From Pyrinomonas methylaliphatogenes (GTDB lineage Bacteria; Acidobacteriota; Blastocatellia; Pyrinomonadales; Pyrinomonadaceae), in NCBI RefSeq assembly GCF_000820845.2, contig NZ_CBXV010000009.1:1-55952 (forward strand): DNA of 55,952 bases, given 5' to 3'. Position numbers and translations under genes: made by a program. This document shows positions 18,955 through 28,036 of the stretch, piece by piece. The notes beneath the pieces were generated by a model. That model was not told the origin of the DNA, searched no databases, and saw only the letters and a program-made list of their open reading frames with translations. Each line of letters opens with the position of its first letter. Positions within the stretch are counted from its first letter, which is position 1.

Positions 18955-19791
18955 TCAGCGGTCCTCTTCGGACGATGCTGCGTCCGCTCGATGAGCGAGG
19001 CGTCGGAAGCGAACCTCGACCTCGCCGAAATTGATCACGTCGCCTTCTCGAAAGGCGCGCGCCTCACCATAAGCAATACGTCGCCCGTTGATGTAAGTTC
19101 CGTTGGTCGAGCCGGCATCGGAGAGAAGCAGGCTGCCTTCGCGCGTCATCGCCATCGTGGCGTGGATTTTGGAGACGCTCGGATGGCGCAAACATAGATC
19201 GTTGTCGGCGGCGCGCCCGATGTCGATGCGCTGGCCGCCGGGAACCATGCGCAGCGATGTTTGCTGTTGCCCTTCGGGTGAGCGTATCTCGACCACCAGC
19301 ACGATCTCCTCTGTCGATTCGGCTGGAGTTTCGACTCCTCCTTCGCGGAGGCGGCGCGCCTCTTCTTCGAACTCGCCGAAGGAAGGATCAACCGTGATGC
19401 CGGTCGTAAAGATGTCGGCGACGACTTCGACGCGCACCGGGGCGAAGGTGCGCAACCGCTGGTCGTTGATGTGATCGATGGCGGCGGTCAGGATCTCCTT
19501 CTTCAACTCTTCGATGAGGTCATCGGGGGCGCTCGAATGCATGCCCCACTCGATCTTGAGCTTCATGACGTGCGGAGCAAGCCGCCCACGATGCGCATCT
19601 TCGACCGCGCGTTCATCGATCAAGCGGCGCATGCGCTCGATCAGACGCGAAGTCGTCAATGCAGTTGACGTGTTAGGTTCGAGGCCGAGGCGACGATCTA
19701 AGGCTGCACCTAAACTTTCGAGCGCGCGATGGAGCAGACGTTCCACCAGCGTTTCATCGCGTCTTGCCTCTTTTCTCTCGTTTTCGTCCAT
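18955..19791 (-). CDS. FHA-domain protein with DUF3662-like N-terminus (FhaA-type), first copy
   Basis: A 278-residue cytoplasmic protein at the head of the cell-wall operon. The ATG at 19791 has GAGGAG at good spacing. The N-terminal half (about 15-130, LVERLLHRALESLGAALDRR) matches the DUF3662 type. The C-terminal FHA domain (about 185-270) has IDIGRAADND, PSVSKIHATM and STNGTYINGRRI, carrying the Arg, Ser/His and Asn needed to bind phosphothreonine. In mycobacteria FhaA binds PknB and the lipid-II flippase MviN; a similar scaffold role is likely here. The same operon carries a second protein of the same architecture downstream of the kinase, so the two readers may recognise different phosphorylated partners. 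Confidence 0.9.
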   Translation of the reverse strand: MDENERKEARRDETLVERLLHRALESLGAALDRRLGLEPNTSTALTTSRLIERMRRLIDERAVEDAHRGRLAPHVMKLKIEWGMHSSAPDDLIEELKKEILTAAIDHINDQRLRTFAPVRVEVVADIFTTGITVDPSFGEFEEEARRLREGGVETPAESTEEIVLVVEIRSPEGQQQTSLRMVPGGQRIDIGRAADNDLCLRHPSVSKIHATMAMTREGSLLLSDAGSTNGTYINGRRIAYGEARAFREGDVINFGEVEVRFRRLAHRADAASSEEDR

Positions 19792-19828
19792 TTGAACTCC
19801 TCGGAAAAGGGAGCGCCCATTTTGCGCT

Positions 19829-19929
19829 CGGGAAGATGCAGCTATTCTAGCCGAACCGCGCGAGGCCCCTTGCCTGCACGCGCGCTCTACCAACGGGAAG
19901 ATGCAGCTATTCTAGCCGAAGCGCGCGAG
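19829..19929. repeat. Pair of 36-bp direct repeats, 65-bp period, covering a gene's stop codon
   Basis: Copies at 19829-19864 and 19894-19929 match at 35 of 36 bases and are separated by 29 bp of unrelated sequence. The right copy encodes the last seven residues (ALRLE and stop region) of the RNA methyltransferase on the minus strand; the left copy repeats that gene end in the intergenic region. Extending either way gives no further match, so this is a spaced duplication rather than a simple tandem one. Confidence 0.85.
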
Positions 19930-20770
19930 ACGAAGGAAGCTCGCTCCCGAAGCCGCGTTGGCGTACCGCCTCATAGAGCACGATGCCGGCGGCCACGGCG
20001 ACGTTCAAGCTTTCGACTGGCGGGCGCATAGGGATGCGAACCCGCTCATCCGTCGCTCGCCGCTCGTCCGCGCTCAAGCCTTCAGCTTCGGCTCCGAGCA
20101 AGATGGCGCATGGCGCGCGCCAATCGAACTCTGTGTGCGAAACTTCTGCGCGCGGATCCAGAGCGACGGTGCGAATGGCGTGAGTTCGACACCAGGCGAG
20201 CGCCTCATCCAAGCGCGCGCCGGTCCAGATGGGCAAGCGCAAGCTCGATCCCATCGCGCCGCGTAAAGCTTTGGGCGAGAGAAGATCGGTCGTCCCTTGC
20301 GTAGCGATAAGGCCGATGGCCCCCGCCGCTTCGCTTGTGCGCGCGATCGCGCCCGCGTTCAATGGATTATTGAGTCGATGCAAGATGACGATGAGCGGCA
20401 CGTCAGAACGAGCCTCGTTACGCGCTGCGAGGCATCTTTCGAACTCGTGGCGATCTGTCTGGGGACGTCGAGCGAGCAGGATAATGCCTTGCGGCGTTGC
20501 GGTATCGGCGACTGAGGCGAAGATATCATCACGCACGATCCGCATCTGTGTCGCTTTCGCGCGCAGTTTCGCGATGAGTTTAGCTATCTTCTCATCGGCA
20601 AGCGTCGATTCTGCAACCAGCAATTCTTCGATCTTCGTTTCGGAGCGCAACGCCTCTTCGCAAAGGCGAGCGCCTTCGATGAAGATTAGATCGGGCTCTC
20701 TCCCATCGCGCACGGCGCGCGCCAGTTTCAGCATCTCGTTGTTCCGGCTCGTGATGACCCTAAAGTGCAT
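19907..20770 (-). CDS. SpoU/TrmH-family RNA 2'-O-ribose methyltransferase
   Basis: A 287-residue SPOUT methyltransferase. The N-terminal part (MHFRVITSRNNEMLK...FIEGARLCEEAL) is the substrate-binding domain found in RlmB/TsnR-like enzymes. The C-terminal knot domain shows all three motifs: HRLNNPLNAGAIARTSEAAGA (motif 1), ILLGAEAEGLS (motif 2) and IPMRPPVESLNVAVAAGIVLYE (motif 3), which form the AdoMet site. It methylates a ribose 2'-OH in rRNA or tRNA; the exact base cannot be told. ATG 20770 is favoured over an in-frame GTG at 20827 because the family normally starts here. The last codons lie inside one copy of a 36-bp direct repeat. Confidence 0.9.
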   Translation of the reverse strand: MHFRVITSRNNEMLKLARAVRDGREPDLIFIEGARLCEEALRSETKIEELLVAESTLADEKIAKLIAKLRAKATQMRIVRDDIFASVADTATPQGIILLARRPQTDRHEFERCLAARNEARSDVPLIVILHRLNNPLNAGAIARTSEAAGAIGLIATQGTTDLLSPKALRGAMGSSLRLPIWTGARLDEALAWCRTHAIRTVALDPRAEVSHTEFDWRAPCAILLGAEAEGLSADERRATDERVRIPMRPPVESLNVAVAAGIVLYEAVRQRGFGSELPSSRALRLE

Positions 20771-20959
20771 GATCCGAAGTTTAATCGCACGCTCGAACGA
20801 AAGCCAATCGGCAAAACCTGTTGCCACATGATTTCGTATAAACTAAAACCGCTCATTCGGATGGCTATTTCAAGATGGCGCGTCAAAGGAACGTGTGAGC
20901 GTGCGGCGCTCATCTAATTATGCTCGTTCTTCAAAATTCGAACTGGAATTGGAGGATAG

Positions 20960-22642
20960 ATGCGTAAGAAGCTCGTTCTAAGTTTGGCTCTCGTCCTGAC
21001 TCTCGTAAGCGCGCAATCGCTCGCCCTTACGCAGCGGAGGGCGACGAGAAAGGCGGTCGCGGCGACCAGCGCGCCCGCTCTCGCCGCGGAGGCGTTGCGC
21101 GCCGCAGAACAGATCACCGCCGCGCAACTGCGCGATTATCTGACCTTCATCGCTTCGGACGAGATGGAAGGGCGCGACACTCCATCGCGCGGGCTCGATA
21201 CGACGGCGAAATTCTTGGCCCTGCAACTTGCGCGCGCCGGAGCGAAACCGGCTGGCGACGACGGCACATACTTTCAGCGCATCAAGTTGCGGCGCGTGAA
21301 GGTTGATCCGGAGAAGACGCGCGTCGAACTTGACGGACAACGGTTCAATTACGGCGATGACTTCTTGGCCGGTAACGTTTCGGGGACGACCAGCGGCAAT
21401 CTGGTTTACGTCGGGCACGGTTGGGTCTTTCCGGCGAAGAATATCAATCCATACGCGGGCATAGACGTGCGCGACCGCATCATGGTCGTTGCGAGCGGCC
21501 TTCCTCGCGGCGTCACGTTCAACGACTTGCTCAGCGGCAAGCAGGGGCAGGATTGGGAAAGTCCCGATAGTTATGGAAAGAAGAACGGCGCGCGCGGCAT
21601 AGTCTTCATCCCAAGCTTTCAAGAGCTGGCGACGTGGAATCGGCGACGGCAAAGCGCCATCGAACGCGGCATCACCTACGTCGAGCGGTTCCAAACTGGA
21701 AACCCTGATCAGCTTCCATCGATCACCGCTTCATTCTCGCTCCTGAACGCGCTGTTTCGCGGCGAGAAGGTGAGCGCCTCCGACCTGTTCGCGCGCCTGG
21801 CCGCTGGCGAAGATGGCGAGCCTTTCGCTCTTTCGCCCGACAAGACGTTGACGATGAGCGTCGATGTCGCTTCCGAGACAGTTTACACGCAGAACGTCGT
21901 CGCCACAGTCGAAGGGAGCGATCCCGTCTTGAAGAACGAGTATGTCGCATTGGGCGCGCACTACGATCACGTCGGCATCGGGCTGCCTGACAAGAACGGC
22001 GATCGCATCTACAACGGCGCCGACGATGACGGCTCCGGCACGACCGCGCTGCTCGCCATCGCCGAAGCTTTCGCGCGCAGCAACCCGCGCCCCAAACGTT
22101 CGATCCTCTTCGTCTGGCACGCGGGCGAAGAGAAGGGCCTTTGGGGATCGCGTTATTTTACGCAGTTTCCGACCGTGCCGCTCGATCGGATCATCGCGCA
22201 GCTTAACATCGACATGATCGGAAGGAGTAAGCGCGATGGGGACGCGAAACCGGAGAACCGCGACCTTTCCGGGCCGAACGAAATTTACGTCATCGGATCG
22301 CGCATGATGAGCACAGAGTTGGGAGAGTTGAGCGAGCGCGTGAACAAGTCCTATCTTAATCTCGCGTTCAACTACAAGTACGACGATCCCAAAGATCCGA
22401 ATCGGTTCTTCTTCCGCAGCGACCATTACAACTACGCGCAGAAGGGCATCCCGATCATCTTCTACTTCGACGGCGTGCACGAGGATTATCATCGTCCGTC
22501 GGACTCTCCCGACAAGATCGACTACCAAAAGATGGAGCGCGTCGCGCGCACCATCTTCATGACGGCATGGGAGTTGGCGAATTTGCCGCAGCGTCCGCGC
22601 GTGGATAGGGAGCTGCCAGCAGAATTGCGCGGCGCAAGATAG
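20960..22642 (+). CDS. Secreted M28-family metallopeptidase with PA domain
   Basis: A 560-residue exported zinc peptidase, well started: GGAGG 7 bp before the ATG and a signal peptide (MRKKLVLSLALVLTLVSAQSLA). A protease-associated (PA) insert lies at about 130-290. The di-zinc catalytic domain contains GAHYDHVG (first His/Asp), GADDDGSGT (bridging Asp), HAGEEKGLWGS (catalytic and metal Glu), NIDMIGR (Asp) and EDYHRPSD (last His). The family comprises aminopeptidases and glutamate carboxypeptidase-like enzymes; the substrate here is unknown. The gene stands alone on the plus strand between two minus-strand groups and ends at a strong terminator. TATAAA near 20839 could be part of a promoter but no matching -35 is evident. 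Confidence 0.93.
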   Translation: MRKKLVLSLALVLTLVSAQSLALTQRRATRKAVAATSAPALAAEALRAAEQITAAQLRDYLTFIASDEMEGRDTPSRGLDTTAKFLALQLARAGAKPAGDDGTYFQRIKLRRVKVDPEKTRVELDGQRFNYGDDFLAGNVSGTTSGNLVYVGHGWVFPAKNINPYAGIDVRDRIMVVASGLPRGVTFNDLLSGKQGQDWESPDSYGKKNGARGIVFIPSFQELATWNRRRQSAIERGITYVERFQTGNPDQLPSITASFSLLNALFRGEKVSASDLFARLAAGEDGEPFALSPDKTLTMSVDVASETVYTQNVVATVEGSDPVLKNEYVALGAHYDHVGIGLPDKNGDRIYNGADDDGSGTTALLAIAEAFARSNPRPKRSILFVWHAGEEKGLWGSRYFTQFPTVPLDRIIAQLNIDMIGRSKRDGDAKPENRDLSGPNEIYVIGSRMMSTELGELSERVNKSYLNLAFNYKYDDPKDPNRFFFRSDHYNYAQKGIPIIFYFDGVHEDYHRPSDSPDKIDYQKMERVARTIFMTAWELANLPQRPRVDRELPAELRGAR

Positions 22643-22667
22643 AGAACGCGCTGCGAGCCGAACAGAT

Positions 22668-22700
22668 GGGGCGAGCGATTGCGATCGCTCGCTCCTGTTT
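22668..22700 (+). terminator. Strong hairpin terminator after the M28 peptidase gene
   Basis: A 12-bp stem (22668-22679 with 22684-22695, one G-T pair, loop TGCG) is followed by TGTTTGT, 26 bp after the stop codon. This fits an intrinsic terminator for the plus-strand peptidase gene; the T-tail is weak but the stem is very stable. Confidence 0.75.
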
Positions 22701-22730
22701 GTAAGAAGCTTTAACGTGCGGCGATAGCCC

Positions 22731-22829
22731 CGAGGGCGCAACAAGCGCAATTGGCGGTTTAGTGTGGCGCATTCATTGCGCAAAATGCGCGCGAGGGCGC
22801 GACACGCGCCACTAGCGGTTTAGTGTGGC
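22731..22829. repeat. Pair of 38-bp direct repeats, 61-bp period
   Basis: Copies at 22731-22768 and 22792-22829 match at 33 of 38 bases (both end CGGTTTAGTGTGGC) with 23 bp between. They fill the convergent intergenic space between the M28 peptidase and thrB. A shorter echo (GTCGTTTAG) lies at the thrB stop codon, near 22874. Confidence 0.75.
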
Positions 22830-22878
22830 TCCGCCAGCCCTCTGTTCCGCGCTTTCGCGCGACTCCCTCAAATGTCGT

Positions 22879-23871
22879 TTAGCAGCCCGTTCGGATCTCG
22901 AGTCCTCGTTCGTCAACTTCGAGGAAGCGCACGGTCGTCTTCGTGCCATGCCGGTGGAAAGGTTGCGCGATCAGCTCCGCGATGCGTCGATCGTGATGGC
23001 GGGCGAGCGCTACGACGCTCGGTCCAGCGCCGCTCAACGCCACGCCGAGTAATCCTTCGACGCGCTGTATGGCTAAAGCTTCGGCGAGACCCGGGACAAG
23101 GTCTTGGCGATAGGGTTGGTGCAGACGGTCGCGCATCGCTTCCCAGAGGAGATCGTAATCGCCGTTCTCGATCGCCGCATGGAAGAGGGCGATGCGCTGC
23201 ATGTTGAAAACGGCATCGGCGCGCTGGACCAGTTCGGGCAGCGCCGCGCGCGCCTGCGCCGTCTCCAGTTGAACGTGCGGCGTGACGACGATGATCTTCA
23301 AATCCTTCGGCCACGGTCGGCGGACGGCCAGGACGCTGCCGTCAGGGTTGATGGCATGAACCACCCAGCCGCCGAGGAGCGCTGCCGCTACGTTGTCGGC
23401 GTGGCCTTCGAGCTGCGTCGCGTAGCGCAGCATGGTCTCGACGGAGAGGGGACGGCCTGACAGTTCGTTGGCCAGCGCGACGCCAGCGAGGATAGCCGCG
23501 CCGCTGCTCCCGAGGCCGCTGGCGAGCGGTATCTCGCTTCGGACGGCGAGTCGCACGGGCGGGAGTCTCAGCCCTTCGCGCTCGGTGACGAACCTCATCG
23601 CGCGGTAGAGCAAGTTCTTCTCAGCGCAGAGCGACGCCCCTTCGCCGCTCGTTCGAATGGCGACGGGCGTTCCATCAGGTCTGATGCTGGCACGGGCGCG
23701 CAGGTAAAGCTTCAAGGCGAGGCCGCAGCAATCGAAGCCCGCTCCGAGGTTCGATGTCGAGGCCGGTACGCGCACTTCGACTGTGGAAAGGGTCTTGATC
23801 GTTCGCGCCTCATCTTCGAATGTCGTTCTGGCTCCGATGCGCTTATCGTCGATGGCAATATCCGCTTCCAC
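22879..23871 (-). CDS. thrB: Homoserine kinase
   Basis: A 330-residue GHMP kinase that phosphorylates homoserine with ATP to O-phosphohomoserine, the substrate of threonine synthase. Visible motifs: VRVPASTSNLGAGFDCCGLAL near the start, the ATP-binding PLASGLGSSGAAI loop (about 130-145), and the C-terminal VALSGAGPSVVAL. About 35 extra N-terminal residues precede the first conserved strand; the true start may be internal, but no better ribosome site was seen. It is the last gene of the minus-strand cluster aspartokinase - thrC - proC - thrB. Confidence 0.93.
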   Translation of the reverse strand: MEADIAIDDKRIGARTTFEDEARTIKTLSTVEVRVPASTSNLGAGFDCCGLALKLYLRARASIRPDGTPVAIRTSGEGASLCAEKNLLYRAMRFVTEREGLRLPPVRLAVRSEIPLASGLGSSGAAILAGVALANELSGRPLSVETMLRYATQLEGHADNVAAALLGGWVVHAINPDGSVLAVRRPWPKDLKIIVVTPHVQLETAQARAALPELVQRADAVFNMQRIALFHAAIENGDYDLLWEAMRDRLHQPYRQDLVPGLAEALAIQRVEGLLGVALSGAGPSVVALARHHDRRIAELIAQPFHRHGTKTTVRFLEVDERGLEIRTGC

Positions 23872-23900
23872 TGTTAATTTTCACGCTCCGTAGGATGCTT

Positions 23901-24839
23901 TTATGAATTGTGCTCTTCGCTCTTGGGCGAGTTTTTTTCCGCGCGTCCGAGCGCGACGGCGCGCTGATAGGCGGCCCAGACCGCTTTTGAGAGCACAGTT
24001 CGCAAGCTCCCTTTTTCCATCTGGTAGATGGCTTCGGCGGAAGTGCCGCCCGGCGAGGTCACCATGTTGCGCAACTCCGCCGGATGCTTGTGCGATTCTT
24101 GCGCGAAGAGGACGCTGCCGAGCATGGTTTGCAGGACCAACTCTTGCGCCATGCGGCGCGAAAAGCCCAGATGCACGCCCGCATCGATCAGCGCTTCCAT
24201 GACGAGAAAGATGTAGGTCGGCCCAGTCGCGCTCAACGCCGTCGCCATATCGATCATCCGCTCTTCTTCGACGTACATCTCTTTGCCGAGCGCGCCGAGC
24301 AACGCGCGCACCTGATCGCGCTGCGCGTCGGTGACCTGCGGCGTTGCGGTCCAGACGGTCATCCCTTGGCCGATCTGCGCTGGCGTGTTCGGCATCGTCC
24401 GCACGACCGCCGGATGGAGCAGTTCGCGCGCAATCGTCTCCATCCGCGCTCCGGCGATGATCGAAAGCACGAGTTGCTCTTCTTGCAAGCGCCCGCGCAG
24501 CTCTTCGAAGATCAGATTGAGTCGTTGCGGTTTGACGGCGAGCACGACGATCGAGCTGAAGCGCCCTTGATCCGTGGAGCGCCCGAACGAGACCGCATCG
24601 CGGTTGCTTTCGACCACTCGAATGGCGTACTTCGCCGCAAGCTCGTCGCGCCGCGCTTGGCGCGGATGGCTGCCGATGATCTGGTCCGGCGTGACGAGCC
24701 GCCGCCGCAACAGGCCGGCGATGATCGCTTCGGCCATGACGCCGCAGCCGATGAAAGATAGGCGCGCGTTGCGAAGCGGATTGTCGCTTCGCTCAAGCTC
24801 GCTCGCAGTCTCTAGTTCAAAACCCGAAGTGATGCTCAT
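23901..24839 (-). CDS. proC: Pyrroline-5-carboxylate reductase
   Basis: A 312-residue NAD(P)H-dependent reductase that makes proline from pyrroline-5-carboxylate. The Rossmann fold starts at SFIGCGVMAEAIIAGLL. VVLAVKPQ, RTMPNTPAQIGQGMT and ALSATGPTYIF are family signatures, and the C-terminal dimer motif VTSPGGTSAEAIYQME is complete. Some 25 residues lie ahead of the Rossmann strand, so the true start may be downstream. It lies 7 bp after thrC and 29 bp before thrB, so proline synthesis is co-transcribed with threonine synthesis. A proC gene inside a thr operon is an unusual neighbour. Confidence 0.93.
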   Translation of the reverse strand: MSITSGFELETASELERSDNPLRNARLSFIGCGVMAEAIIAGLLRRRLVTPDQIIGSHPRQARRDELAAKYAIRVVESNRDAVSFGRSTDQGRFSSIVVLAVKPQRLNLIFEELRGRLQEEQLVLSIIAGARMETIARELLHPAVVRTMPNTPAQIGQGMTVWTATPQVTDAQRDQVRALLGALGKEMYVEEERMIDMATALSATGPTYIFLVMEALIDAGVHLGFSRRMAQELVLQTMLGSVLFAQESHKHPAELRNMVTSPGGTSAEAIYQMEKGSLRTVLSKAVWAAYQRAVALGRAEKNSPKSEEHNS

Positions 24840-24846
24840 GGTCGTC

Positions 24847-26190
24847 TCAATTCGTCTGATGATCTAAGCGCGCAAGGATCTCCGCCTTGTTTGCCGGAAC
24901 TGGGATCGGAAGATTGCGATGCGCGCCTTCAAGCTCTTTATCGCCGGGCGCGCGCAGCGTCCCGCGATGATAATTGATAGCATAGTCGGAATCTTTCAGG
25001 AAGTGGCCGGTCAAAACGGCGATCACAGAGCTTGCGCGCGCGATGAAGCCCGTTTCGACTAGGCGCTTGATGCCGGCGACGGCGGCAGCCGAAGCCGGTT
25101 CGCATCCGATGCCATCGCGCCCGATGATCGCTTTCGCTTCTGCGATCTCGCGTTCGCTGACGGAGATGACTTGCCCGCCCGTCCGCCGAACGACCTCGAG
25201 CGCTTTCTTCCAGGAGACCGGTGCGCCGATTTTGATCGCCGTCGCTAGCGTCTGCGGCGCGGCGATTGGGACGAGTTCAACGCGCTCATCCGTCTGACTT
25301 CGGGCGAAAAGGCGCGCAAACGGGGCAGCGCCTTCCGCCTGCACGACGCTGATGCGCGGCACGCGCGCGATGAGCCCAAGGGCGAGCAACTCGAAGAAGC
25401 CTTTGCCGAGCGCCGAACTGTTCCCTAAGTTCCCTCCGGGAAGGACTACGTGATCCGGCACTTGCCAGTCCAACTGCTCGAGCAGTTCGATGGCGACCGT
25501 CTTCTGCCCTTCGAGGCGGAAAGGATTGATGGAGTTGACGACATAGACGGTCTCTTCAGCGGCCAGTTCTTGAATCAGACGCATGCAGTCGTCGAAATTG
25601 CCTTCCACTTCGAAGACGAGCGCGCCGTAATCAAGCGTCTGGGCCAGCTTGGCGAGGCTGATCTGCCCGCGGGGAACGAGGATCGCGCAACCGAGGCCCG
25701 CTCGCGCGGCGTAGGCCGCCAAACTCGCCGCCGTGTTGCCCGTGCTCGCGCAGATCGCCGTGCGCGCTCCGAGCCTGACCGCTTGCGTGATGGCGACGGT
25801 CATCCCCGTATCTTTGAACGATCCGGTCGGATTGCAACCTTGATGTTTGAGCTCGAGCCGTTCGAGACCGCAGAAGCGCGCCGCGCGCGGCGCGTCATAG
25901 AGCGGCGTGTTGCCTTCGGTCAAAGTGATGATTGGGGCGTCTTCATCGAACGGCAGAAGTTCACGAAAGCGCCAGACGCCGCTGCGATCGCGTGGCGCGT
26001 TCGACGCGCGGCGCGCGCGCCACATCTCTTTCAGCTCCTGCGCAGCGTGGTTTACGCGCTTGACGATCTCCAATAAGCCGCCGCAGTGCGGGCAAACCAG
26101 CAACTTATCGCGCAGACCGTAAAGGCGTGCGCAATCCGGCTCGATGCACCTCTGCGCGGCTTGAATTGTCTCTGCGTCGCTTATCTCCAT
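24847..26190 (-). CDS. thrC: Threonine synthase
   Basis: A 447-residue PLP enzyme converting O-phosphohomoserine to threonine. An N-terminal zinc-ribbon-like segment (CIEPDC ... CPHCGG, residues about 16-40) is typical of the archaeal/plant-like class of threonine synthases. The PLP Lys lies in NPTGSFKDTG (about 125); ASTGNTAASLAAYAARAG and LPGGNLGNSSALGKGF bind phosphate and PLP. Its product line fits the flanking aspartokinase and homoserine kinase genes. Between it and aspartokinase lie 184 bp containing long direct repeats, so the two genes might not share one transcript. Confidence 0.94.
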   Translation of the reverse strand: MEISDAETIQAAQRCIEPDCARLYGLRDKLLVCPHCGGLLEIVKRVNHAAQELKEMWRARRASNAPRDRSGVWRFRELLPFDEDAPIITLTEGNTPLYDAPRAARFCGLERLELKHQGCNPTGSFKDTGMTVAITQAVRLGARTAICASTGNTAASLAAYAARAGLGCAILVPRGQISLAKLAQTLDYGALVFEVEGNFDDCMRLIQELAAEETVYVVNSINPFRLEGQKTVAIELLEQLDWQVPDHVVLPGGNLGNSSALGKGFFELLALGLIARVPRISVVQAEGAAPFARLFARSQTDERVELVPIAAPQTLATAIKIGAPVSWKKALEVVRRTGGQVISVSEREIAEAKAIIGRDGIGCEPASAAAVAGIKRLVETGFIARASSVIAVLTGHFLKDSDYAINYHRGTLRAPGDKELEGAHRNLPIPVPANKAEILARLDHQTN

Positions 26191-26303
26191 TCGATCGAAG
26201 AGTTCTCGCTTTTGAATGCTCCAGTTTGCGATCTATCGCTCGCGCTTCGGCGATCTAGCTGGCGAGAGGCGAGCCTCATTGCGCGATCGCGCTTGGGAGC
26301 GGA

Positions 26304-26401
26304 ATCGCGCATGCCAGCATCACGCCCTTTCGATTCGAAGTTAATGGGCTTCACCATCGCGCATGATGAATACATCACGCCCTTTCAGCTTGAAGCTCAT
26401 G
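26304..26401. repeat. Pair of imperfect direct repeats of about 45 bp at the aspartokinase stop codon
   Basis: Copies at 26304-26346 and 26356-26401 share ATCGCGCATG, then after a 3-bp length difference CATCACGCCCTTTC and a similar tail. The right copy contains the stop codon and last codons of aspartokinase (minus strand); the left copy repeats that gene end in the intergenic region. Spacer only 9 bp, so this pair has different dimensions from most others in the window. Confidence 0.65.
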
Positions 26402-27835
26402 CGTTTCGCTTCGCGGCGCAGACGCGCTCTCTAGACCGAACTCCTTGTGGATCGTCGCCACGGCCTTCTTCATCGCGCTCGCTTCGACGACGAACGAGAT
26501 GTTGTATTCGGAAGAGCCTTGCGCGATGGCGATGATGTTGATCCCTTCGCGTCCGAGCGCGCTGAAGATGCGTCCCGCGATTCCCAACGTGCCGCGCATC
26601 CCTTCGCCGACGGCGGCGACGATGGCGACCTCGTGATCGACCGTGATGTGTTCGACCTGGTGATGTTGTATGTCGGGCGCGAAAGCGCGCCGCAGCGCTT
26701 CAAGCGTCTTGCCGGCCTCTTTGGAGGGGACGACGAAGCAGATGTCGTTTTGCGAAGAGGCTTGCGAGATCAGCAGGACGTTGGCCCGCGCGCTGGCCGT
26801 CGCCGCGAAAGTCTTAGCGACCGCTTCCGGCGCGCCGACGATGCCGCGTCCGCCGACGGTGATCAAGCTGACGTCGCCGATCGCCGTGATCGCCTTCACG
26901 CCGTTGCGCGCGCGATGTCCGGCAGACGTGATCTTCGTGCCACGACGGTCCGGCGCGAAACTGTTGCGTATCCAGACGGGGATGCCAGCTTCGGTGATCG
27001 GGCGCAGCGTCTTCGGGTGAAGGACTTTGGCGCCGAAGTAAGCTAGCTCCGCGGCTTCGGCATAAGAGATCTCATCGAGCGTGCGCGCTTCGGGCACAAG
27101 GCGCGGATCAGCCGTCATCACCCCGTCAACATCGGTCCAGATGATGATCTCGGCGGCGTCGAGCGCCGCGCCGAGAATCGTCGCCGAATAGTCCGATCCG
27201 CCGCGCCCCAAAGTTGTCAACACGCCCGTTGCCGTCGCGCCGATGAATCCTGTGACGACCGGCGTCGTACCGTCATCGAGCAGAGCGAAAAGCCTTCGGC
27301 GCGAAGCTTCGCGCGTCTCCTCCATCAATGGCTCGGCCTGCTCATATTGATCGTCCGTGATGATCAATTCCGTCGCATCGACCGCCTGCGCCTTTAGGCC
27401 CAATCGGCGCAACGTCGCGGCCATCAAGCGGGCCGACAGAAGTTCGCCCGTGCTGGAGATGGCTGCCAGCGTGCGCGGCGTCAACTCGCGCAAAAGCGCC
27501 GTCCCGCGACAGAGGTTCATGGCGTGAGCGCAAATCCGCTCGATCTCCGCGCCCGTTGCGCTGCGCTCTGCCGGATCCGCGACCAGTGCCTGAAGCGCCG
27601 TCTCGTGTTGTGTGCGAAGGGAGGCGATCATCTCGCAAGCCATCGCCTCTTCCCCTGAAGCGGCCCTCTGCGCCGCTTCGATCAACCGATTGGTCACGCC
27701 GCCCATGGCCGAGACGACGGCGACGACTGGGGAGCTTTGCGCGGCGCGGGCGATGATCTCCGCCGAGCGCTCGATACACTGCGCATCGCCGACGGATGTG
27801 CCGCCGAACTTCATGACGCGAACGTTTCGTTTCAT
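26375..27835 (-). CDS. lysC: Aspartokinase
   Basis: A 486-residue monofunctional aspartate kinase, first step of the aspartate-derived amino acids. The chosen ATG (27835) starts MKRNVRVMKFGGTSVG, the ATP-binding motif. FGRGGSD-type sequence (TLGRGGSDYSAT) and WTDVDGVMTADPR bind aspartate and nucleotide. Two C-terminal ACT domains (about 330-470; ITVGGRGIVG, VAAVGEGMRGTLGIAGRIF) indicate feedback control by threonine and/or lysine. Unlike enterobacterial ThrA there is no homoserine dehydrogenase domain, and no separate gene for that enzyme is in the window. It is first in the thr cluster, with a clear promoter and a leader of about 195 nt. Confidence 0.94.
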   Translation of the reverse strand: MKRNVRVMKFGGTSVGDAQCIERSAEIIARAAQSSPVVAVVSAMGGVTNRLIEAAQRAASGEEAMACEMIASLRTQHETALQALVADPAERSATGAEIERICAHAMNLCRGTALLRELTPRTLAAISSTGELLSARLMAATLRRLGLKAQAVDATELIITDDQYEQAEPLMEETREASRRRLFALLDDGTTPVVTGFIGATATGVLTTLGRGGSDYSATILGAALDAAEIIIWTDVDGVMTADPRLVPEARTLDEISYAEAAELAYFGAKVLHPKTLRPITEAGIPVWIRNSFAPDRRGTKITSAGHRARNGVKAITAIGDVSLITVGGRGIVGAPEAVAKTFAATASARANVLLISQASSQNDICFVVPSKEAGKTLEALRRAFAPDIQHHQVEHITVDHEVAIVAAVGEGMRGTLGIAGRIFSALGREGINIIAIAQGSSEYNISFVVEASAMKKAVATIHKEFGLESASAPRSETHELQAERA

Positions 27836-28036
27836 GGTCCAACAGTTAAGCTGAAGATGAAAATGGAATGTGTCGGTGGATGGTCTTCTCGTCGCGGCGC
27901 GAAGCGCTTTGAAGAGCCGCTTTTTTGCTGACCTGGTCTTTTCGACGGCTGTAGCGCGGGATCGATCGTCAAGGAGATCCGGAAAAATCGGTACTGCATC
28001 ATTGGAATCTCTCGCTACGAACAGAGGAAGAAAGGC
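27836..28036 (-). other. Long leader of the aspartokinase transcript
   Basis: About 195 nt separate the predicted transcription start from the aspartokinase ATG. The leader has a GCGGC / GCCGC hairpin with an inner AAGCGCTT palindrome at 27899-27925. On the plus strand that hairpin is followed by TTTTTT and would look like a terminator; on the transcribed minus strand the A-run precedes it. No known lysine or threonine riboswitch pattern and no run of Thr/Lys codons in a leader peptide was recognised. Confidence 0.35.

Noticed and set aside
27898-27930. Intrinsic terminator on the plus strand (GCGGC/GCCGC stem followed by TTTTTT)
   Set aside because: No plus-strand gene ends nearby; the stem is short with a long loop, and the region is the leader of a minus-strand gene.
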